The position numbers and the translations under genes were made by a program. 64,000 nucleotides of DNA from Clonostachys chloroleuca. Lineage: Eukaryota; Ascomycota; Sordariomycetes; Hypocreales; Bionectriaceae. Within the stretch, counting starts at the first letter, position 1; each line of letters opens with the position of its first letter. The notes under the pieces were generated by a model. It was not told the origin of the DNA. It ran no database searches and saw nothing but the letters and a program-made list of their open reading frames with translations. Location of the stretch: the NCBI GenBank assembly GCA_037952775.1, contig JBANAY010000003.1:30070001-30134000 (forward strand), read 5' to 3'. Shown piece by piece: positions 57,691 through 64,000 of the stretch.

Positions 57691-59216
57691 AAATATTCTT
57701 AGTTTCAGGAATTAGTATTTGGGAAAATTGATGCGGAATCAAATCAACTGAAGAGCCATATCGATGATTAACTCGTGATATGCTTCCAAACATAAATAAA
57801 GGCGTAATTTTCGTGAGTGGCAGGGAGGTCTTATTTCAAGTAGTTTCGCAATTCCTCCCATAACAAAAACCAAAGTATATCTGGAATAGATTGGCCTTTG
57901 TAGCACGATTTAAATTTGCCAACCGCCAGGCTCTTCCCAGCAATATACGGGGTGCGGAGTGTGTGCCACGGAATGCCCAGAGCTTGTGTATTCTATTACA
58001 AATCATATTCAAACCCCCAGTACTTTACGCTAAGAAAAAATACTTAACTTCGAAATTATACCCCAAAGATGATTATTTTAGATCGGCTGAAATTTGAAAA
58101 CATCTCAATATAATAGTTTATTGCTTCCCGAGGGCTCCGAGCCAGGATAATAACCTTTATCGAGCTACTCTTTATTTCCAGTGCGAAATGATATCCTGGT
58201 CTTTTTGTCATCTATTTCCTTGATTAGATGTTATCGCTCATTCTGAGTTTCCAGGTAAAGTTTGCTCCCTGTTACATACTGCCGATCGCGAATCCTATTC
58301 CATTGCGCCACATAGCCTGTCTTCGCCTAAAAGGTAAACCACAACCATACTGCGGGTAGCTGAAAGTGGCTGAAGGGCTCGAGACAGCTATCAATATCTC
58401 GGATATCGCCCCAATCGCGGCTAATCCTCCTACTAGTGCTGCGTTAAAAGTCCTCGTCCTGTTGCTGGTGTGGTAATTTTTTGCATAAGAACGCCTCTGT
58501 ATGTCTAATGGTATATTTATGGAATACGATGGCCGAAGATGTTTACGAACGAGCACAGTGGGCTGTTATCCTCCATGTCAAGGTACGAATGGGTGTCAGA
58601 GGGCTACATGAATTTGCTGGAATGCATGGATCTTTCCCAGCAAACTTTGTCTCCAGCTAGTGATGAATACATCCAATTCCAGCCCATGTGTGGAATCCCA
58701 TCCTCCAAGAACGTAGCTGATAGTCAGTGGAGCGACGAAAACAGCGATTTACGAACGGAATGTCGATGTGGACTTAAGCTCTGCGGTTCAGTCAGGTACA
58801 TTCGCAGTGCCCGGGGATTACAGCCTTCAAATAGAAGGAAAGGAGGATTTTAAGGTTCATAAAGGGAGTCACGCCGACGAAAGAGTCATCACGCCGGGCA
58901 TAAGCTATTATTAATACTAAACCTTATATAACTAAGTATAAGCCTTATAGCTAGGCAAAAAGGCTGAAGTTTAATGTGTTTTGATGCTAGGCATAGCTTC
59001 AGATTATTAAATTCTTAGTGTAGGGGAATTCCCCCCCTTTTTTTCCCTAGCAGCTACTGCATAACTGCAAAGCTCTATCTCACTTACTACTGATTTATTT
59101 GTCCTCTTTAATCACTCCTTTCCTGACTTCTTCTCGCTTATACTTCCTCGTGGTAGTTCTGTCATCGCACAGTAACATAACACGCTCTGTCTGGCGGCAT
59201 TGGCTGCCATATTAAG
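57691..59216. other. no confirmed gene
   Basis: Holds the upstream region of the Hsp30-like gene: a TTCAGGAA motif at about 57704-57711 resembles a heat-shock element, just outside the coding region. The only protein-like frame is the minus-strand one at 58556-58272. An AT-rich, T-run-containing patch lies at 58900-59060. Confidence 0.4.
58272..58556 (-). other. open frame with one hydrophobic segment, unrecognised
   Basis: The frame lacks an ATG at its 5' end (it opens with GTG after a stop 10 bases upstream). It contains RTRTFNAALVGGLAAIGAIS, a likely transmembrane helix, then SYPQYGCGLPF. It could be an exon of a small membrane protein whose start exon lies upstream, or a remnant. No family recognised. 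Confidence 0.25.
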
Positions 59217-60924
59217 ATGCTGCGTTCCCAGGTCCTGGTCCTGGTCCTAGTCCTGGCAACTGAGGTGCTGGGGATAGAAACGACCAGTATCTTAAGCGAA
59301 TTGAAGAACCTTCCCGCTTGTGGTGTAAGTTGCTTCTTTAATGCCTCGTGGAGAGAACAAGCGTCAATGTGCTAATCATCATCGAACTCAGACAAGTTGC
59401 TTTACTTCCGTTATCAATGATACCCCGTGCGACATATTCAACGCTACTTGCATTTGCACCGACTCGACGTTCCACGATGCTGCGCAAGCCTGTATCACGT
59501 CTAACTGCCCTGCCCAGGAGGCCCTGAGTACGTTCTTCACATGTTTGCAATGGCTACTACACGCGATGGAAACTGATAGAATAAACACGAAAAGATGCCA
59601 GCAAGGTCGAAGCGAGGGTTTGCGAGCGGCCATACCGAACGCGTAAATACGTGTTATTTATACCCATGATGGTCGAGGGCCCGTCGTGGTTTTGTCCCTG
59701 GATCCGATTATACTCGAGGTGGCTCACTCTGGGACGGTGGGAGCTTGATGATTGGGTCATGTTTGGGGTTGGGGTGAGTAACCTTTGGAATTTCAAGACC
59801 AAATTTCTTTTCATATTGGTTAACAGAACTTTCAGCTGCTTTACTCCGTCTTCTTAGTGCTCGGCAACTATAGTGAGTTACGTTAATCCATTGAAAGAAG
59901 GATTCCTCTAACATCGCTCGATTGTAGCTGGGTATCTGGCCTTTGGAATTGACATGTGGAATTTGGAATACGAAACGATCACTACCGCTCTGAAGGTTCG
60001 TGAAAGGGGAATCTGATAGCAAAATGACATTTTGCAATTAATTGCCACTAGTACTTCTATATTTGCGAGAGTTTCTACATCCTCTCTCTTGCCCTATGCA
60101 AGGTTTCCGTCTTGTTCTTTTACCTCCGCATCTTTCCCTCTCAGAAATTCCTAATAGCGACATACGTTTCTATGGCCATTATCATGGTACCATCCGTCGT
60201 TCTCATCTTCATACAGATATTCCAATGCATGCCAATCCATTGGGTATGGCATGGCTGGCGGTTAGCCTACTACAGAGATCGGTGCATGGATATACACACC
60301 ATCACCTTCGTGGCTGCGGGTCTTAATATCTTCCAGGACTTGGTCGTGCTCCTTTTACCGCTACCATCTTTATTCCGGCTTAAGATGGAAAAGAGATCCA
60401 AATGGGGCATCATCGTTATATTCAGCCTAGGAATTTTCATCACAATCACCTCTTGCATACGGCTGCGCTACGTTTCACTTTTCGGTCGATCTGCCAACCC
60501 GACATGGGAGTATCCCGAGGTCCTAATCTGGACAGGAATTGAACTCTCCGTTACTATCATTGTAGCATGCTTGCCTGCGATATGGGTTCTCCTAAAGCAT
60601 TTATTTCCGTGGATTGGGACGACGATATCGACCGGGTACAATAAAGATAAGACGCCAGGATCTAAGGACGCATTGCGGGCGAACAGGGGCGTTGAAAGCC
60701 AGAAGGGGTACTTTAAGACGAAGAGTTGTGGCAGGAGGACTGAAAGTCAAGTTGAGCTTGAGTATGACATGGAGTTAGGGGATAGGTCGCAAGGTGACGT
60801 TCAGACCTTGGTGTCTGAGGACCGGAGTCCTCGCCCGGATCAGTTGAGGAGAGTGCTGGAAAGAAATGATAATGGAATCATGGTTGTGAAAACAGCTACA
60901 ACAACTTCAAGATCGTTCAGCTGA
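59217..60924 (+). CDS. CFEM-domain seven-TM receptor-like protein (PTH11/SAT4 type), intact
   Basis: Six exons: 59217-59324, 59392-59527, 59595-59773, 59836-59872, 59928-59995 and 60052-60924; introns of 55-67 nt, all GT...AG and phase-consistent, giving 466 residues. A signal peptide (MLRSQVLVLVLVLATEVLG) leads to a CFEM domain: LPACGTSCFTSVINDTPCD, then CICTDSTF and ACITSNC, the family's eight Cys. Next comes a seven-helix membrane domain, starting near YVLFIPMM, with the conserved RWELDDW loop, LGNYTGYLAFGIDMWNLE, KVSVLFFYLRIFP and ITFVAAGLNIFQDLVVLLLP. It ends with a hydrophilic tail of about 110 residues. In plant-infecting fungi such proteins sense surfaces and host cues; here the role is inferred from the family only. 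It stands just before the second AT-rich island yet has no lesion. Confidence 0.9.
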
Positions 60925-61098
60925 TTATGGACATTGTGCATATTAGTTAAATTATAAAACCAACTGGATACATACTTAGAGATAAATGTACATATTACGC
61001 AAATTCACAATAAGTTTGAGGTCTTGTTCTATAATTAATTAAACGAGAAGGAATCGTCCTTTTATTAGCCAGTGCCTATTGTAGACATCAGGGAAGTT

Positions 61099-61305
61099 TT
61101 ATTGGATCCCTCCGTTCATAGAGTAAGCAAGCATGATTCTTGACAGATAGAACATCTGTATATACGATTCCACAGGGAATGGTCCGTATTGTTCCATTTC
61201 AAGAAAGGAGATGGTAGTTGTGTGCTGGTGTGTGATGTATCGAACATAATCATCATCAAATGTGGCAACAATGATATAAATTTCGTGGTGATCTTGGGCG
61301 AACAT
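61099..61305 (-). CDS. short ORF, probable fragment of a fungal protein
   Basis: ATG at 61305, 68 residues: MFAQDHHEIYIIVATFDDDY, then FLEMEQYGPFPVESYIQMFY. The sequence is protein-like and recalls the C-terminal region of uncharacterised fungal proteins, but I cannot name the family. It starts only about 15 bases from the AT-rich island, so the 5' part was probably lost to transposon insertion. It could be a chance frame. Confidence 0.3.
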   Translation of the reverse strand: MFAQDHHEIYIIVATFDDDYVRYITHQHTTTISFLEMEQYGPFPVESYIQMFYLSRIMLAYSMNGGIQ

Positions 61306-61319
61306 TAAGTGGCTAGAGG

Positions 61320-64000
61320 TAAGTAGAGATTATCTCTATACTATAGCTTATACTACTAGATTACTAATTAAAATATATACTACTTATTCCTCTCCTGAAG
61401 AAGAGTAATATAATAATAAGATTTATTATTCTATAAAGTAAATATATTAAGAGTCTATTTAATATAAGTAAACCTATAGATATAGTAAGATAATAGATAG
61501 ATAGTACTTCTAAAGAGCTAGATAGAATTTCTAACTATAAATTCCTACTACTTACTATTACTATCTCTAGAGTTTTATTAGAGATCTTTAATAATACTAT
61601 ATTTTAGGTAGTTAGAGTATATTATTATATCTAATCCTTTACTTAGATAATATCTACTATCTTATCTTAGTATTACTTTACTTATAGTATATATTAATAA
61701 AAGCTTCTTTAGTATTATTTTAGTAATATTCTATTCCTCTTTCTTAACCTCTTTAGAAGCCAGAGCTTTATACTCAAGCTTTTCCAGATATCTTTTTATT
61801 CTATTACCTAGTTAACTTTAGTTTTAATCTTATATTTACTTAATACTTATAAAATCAGATAAATTAGTATTTTACTTAGGATATTTATACTAAGTAGTTC
61901 TATAGTCTTTAGTACTAAGCTGGATTCCTTATTTAAGTCTAATCCTTATTAGTATTAATAAGATTACTAGAAGTACTTATATTAGTATAGCTAAAATACT
62001 ATATTTAGGCTAGAAGATATATTCTATAATAAGGCTTAATAACTTCTAAGTAGGATACTAAGATCTTAGGGTAGTAAGTAAATAGAGAAGTAATATCTTA
62101 AGAAATAAAAAGTAAAATTAAAATAGTTAGGTTTTTAGTTTTAGGAATAAGTTTATATTTAAGTATCTAGTAAGAGAGAAAGCTAGTAGCTATCTTAGGG
62201 TTTATTATTAGAAAGGAGGATTAACTAACTCAGGTATACTACTAGCTAACTAATAATATATATAGTATAGTATAATATATATTTATAGCTACTTAGTACT
62301 ATCCTTTAAGGAAGTTTTTATACCTTTTAAGGGTTTCCAGATAAGCTTGAAGTAGCTATAGAGACTGCTAAGATCTATCCCTAAGCTGCTATCTTCTGAC
62401 CTACTCCTAATAGTTACTATAGCAAGAATATAATAAGTAAATATACTCTCCGGAGTTAGCTAAGTTATTATATACTATATATAGTATAAGATATAACAGG
62501 CTGGTAAAACTATACAGGGGTAATAGAGCTCTCTTATTACCAGATTATAAACCCTGGTATTAGGCGGAATTATAGCTGATTATTAATTATATCTAATATA
62601 TAAAGGATATTATCTGATAAAGGAGTATATATCCTACTTAGTATATAATACCTATAAGAAAATTAAAGCTAATAATAACCCTGGACTAATAGAGGAGTTA
62701 ATAATACTATCTAGCTAGCTAACTTAGGGGTATCCCTGGATAGTATAACTAGTAGAATATATAAAGCAGCCTGAGCCTGTAAGTAATAGGAACTGTTATA
62801 TAGCCTTAACTGCTCCTCTATTAGAGTTCAGGGGCTAGACTACCTTATAATATTAATTAGCTATTAAAGTACCTAATTTATTCTGGATTAGATAAGGATT
62901 CTATTAAGGGATTACTACTTTAGCTGACTAGGATATACTAGGTAGTATAGAGGGCAGAATACCTGGTATTACCTGGCTTCAGGGATTTCAGGGATAAAAA
63001 TTAACTTATCTTTATTGGAAGAGCGAAAGACTAACTAAAGGCGAGGAGTTGATATAGCTTCTGGACTTATATACTGCTTTATTCACGGGTATTAATACTA
63101 CTACTATTGCCCTGTTTTCTCTATAGGCTTAACCTAATCTTCCAGGCTGTATGAGCTGAATAATATTATTATTATTATGTGAAACTTGTGGCCCCAGTAT
63201 TACCAATATCCTTAACCTCAACTTAAATATCTATTTCTTTAGATATAGTCCCGCCTGCACTATAAGCAGCCACCCTTCTATATATAGACTGAGAGTGAGA
63301 GAAGTTATATAAAACAGGCTCCCTTAACTAGTCTATACTCTCTCCTCTAGCCCCTGATTCTATATCTATAGCTCGTAGTACAGCTATTTATCAGCCGGTA
63401 TATAATCTTATACCAGCAAGGGTAATTAGAAAAGAGATAGGGGTATTTAGAGCTATCTTTTCCAGATTAACTACTTTAGATATCTAGAGGATTTAAACCC
63501 TTCCCTTCTCTACCCTTTTTCTCATCTATTATCTATCCTAGCTATATAGTCTAAGTTAGCTGCTAATATACTGTGTTGGGGAAAAACGAACAACACCACA
63601 GCCATTAGCGAGCCTAAAATACAGACTGCTGACCATATGAAAATCTAATAACCTTCTACAACAGCTATAAAAAGAAGGTTTTAAGTTTTATATATATTCT
63701 TAATTAATTAAATAGTTTATATTTATAGCTAGTTAATTAACCTATTATAGCTGCTATAATATAGATAAAAAACTTATCTTTTAAACAAGGGATTTTTAAA
63801 AGTAAAATAAGAAAGGGAAAAAAAAGGATATTATTTTCTATAGATACTGAAAAATAGCTAATTTATCTAATTTAGCTAGTTTAATAAGTAGGCCCTAACT
63901 TATAGCTCCCCGGATATAATATATATATCCTTATATCTCTATTATATCTAAAATTTTAGAACTATTCTAAGGGTTAAGAGAATTATTAAACTTATTTTCT
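61320..64000. other. second AT-rich RIP island, continues past the window
   Basis: Composition switches abruptly to AT-rich, TA-dominated DNA at about 61320. No transposon protein could be read with confidence. About 62370-63580 keeps more G and C than the rest. A GC-richer piece at 63574-63660 begins TGTTGGGGAAAAACG, which looks like an LTR start. Confidence 0.65.

Noticed and set aside
1..64000. tRNA, rRNA or other structured RNA genes
   Set aside because: I looked for cloverleaf-type and box A/B-like arrangements in the normal-composition regions and saw none convincing; a covariance-model scan would be decisive.

Overview
This window reads as a gene-poor stretch of a filamentous ascomycete genome. 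A Eurotiales-like mould is my best guess from the gene families, but this is inference. The clues are short introns of about 48-67 nt with GT...AG ends and CTAAC-type branch sites, fungal-only families (CFEM-GPCR, DUF1996, Hsp30-type small HSP, Ecl1-type zinc protein, CBM21 phosphatase-targeting subunit), and long AT-rich islands in which transposon genes are riddled with TAG/TAA stops. That last pattern is the signature of repeat-induced point mutation (RIP, C-to-T mainly at CpA).

Layout. (1) 1-19.6 kb has normal base composition and holds mostly damaged genes: a partial TPR-like gene, a secreted beta-lactamase-like gene with an apparent frameshift, the 3' part of a Tad-type LINE, a DUF1996 gene with two one-base insertions, a fold-back element, a GH78 fragment cut by an insertion, the tail of a possible transcription factor, a broken isoaspartyl peptidase/asparaginase gene, a small Ecl1-like gene, and an intact three-exon MFS transporter gene. 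(2) 19.6-49.9 kb is a RIP island built from nested elements: two Ty3/Gypsy chromoviruses of one family, a non-autonomous LTR element inside one of them, a Fot1/pogo transposase relic, a Ty1/Copia element that carries an unmutated solo LTR, and a GC-richer element full of ACCGCT/AGCGGT motifs. LTR ends and target-site duplications (TSDs) can be read to the base for most of them. (3) 49.9-61.3 kb returns to normal composition: a decayed Gac1-like gene, a second MFS gene (paralogue of the first, in inverted orientation, with two RIP-type stops), a complete but dead Tc1/mariner element, an Hsp30-type gene with no ATG, and an intact six-exon CFEM-GPCR gene. (4) From 61.3 kb to the end is a second AT-rich island.

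How it fits together. The window shows a duplication- and RIP-driven graveyard rather than a pathway. The only genes with fully consistent, intact models are the MFS transporter at 17.6-19.5 kb and the CFEM-GPCR at 59.2-60.9 kb; the small Ecl1-like frame is also open. The two MFS paralogues face each other across the island, one intact and one killed by C-to-T type changes. The order of transposon insertions can be read from their TSDs, and one insertion can be placed after the RIP episode. I saw no tRNA, rRNA, CRISPR or polyketide/non-ribosomal-peptide gene.
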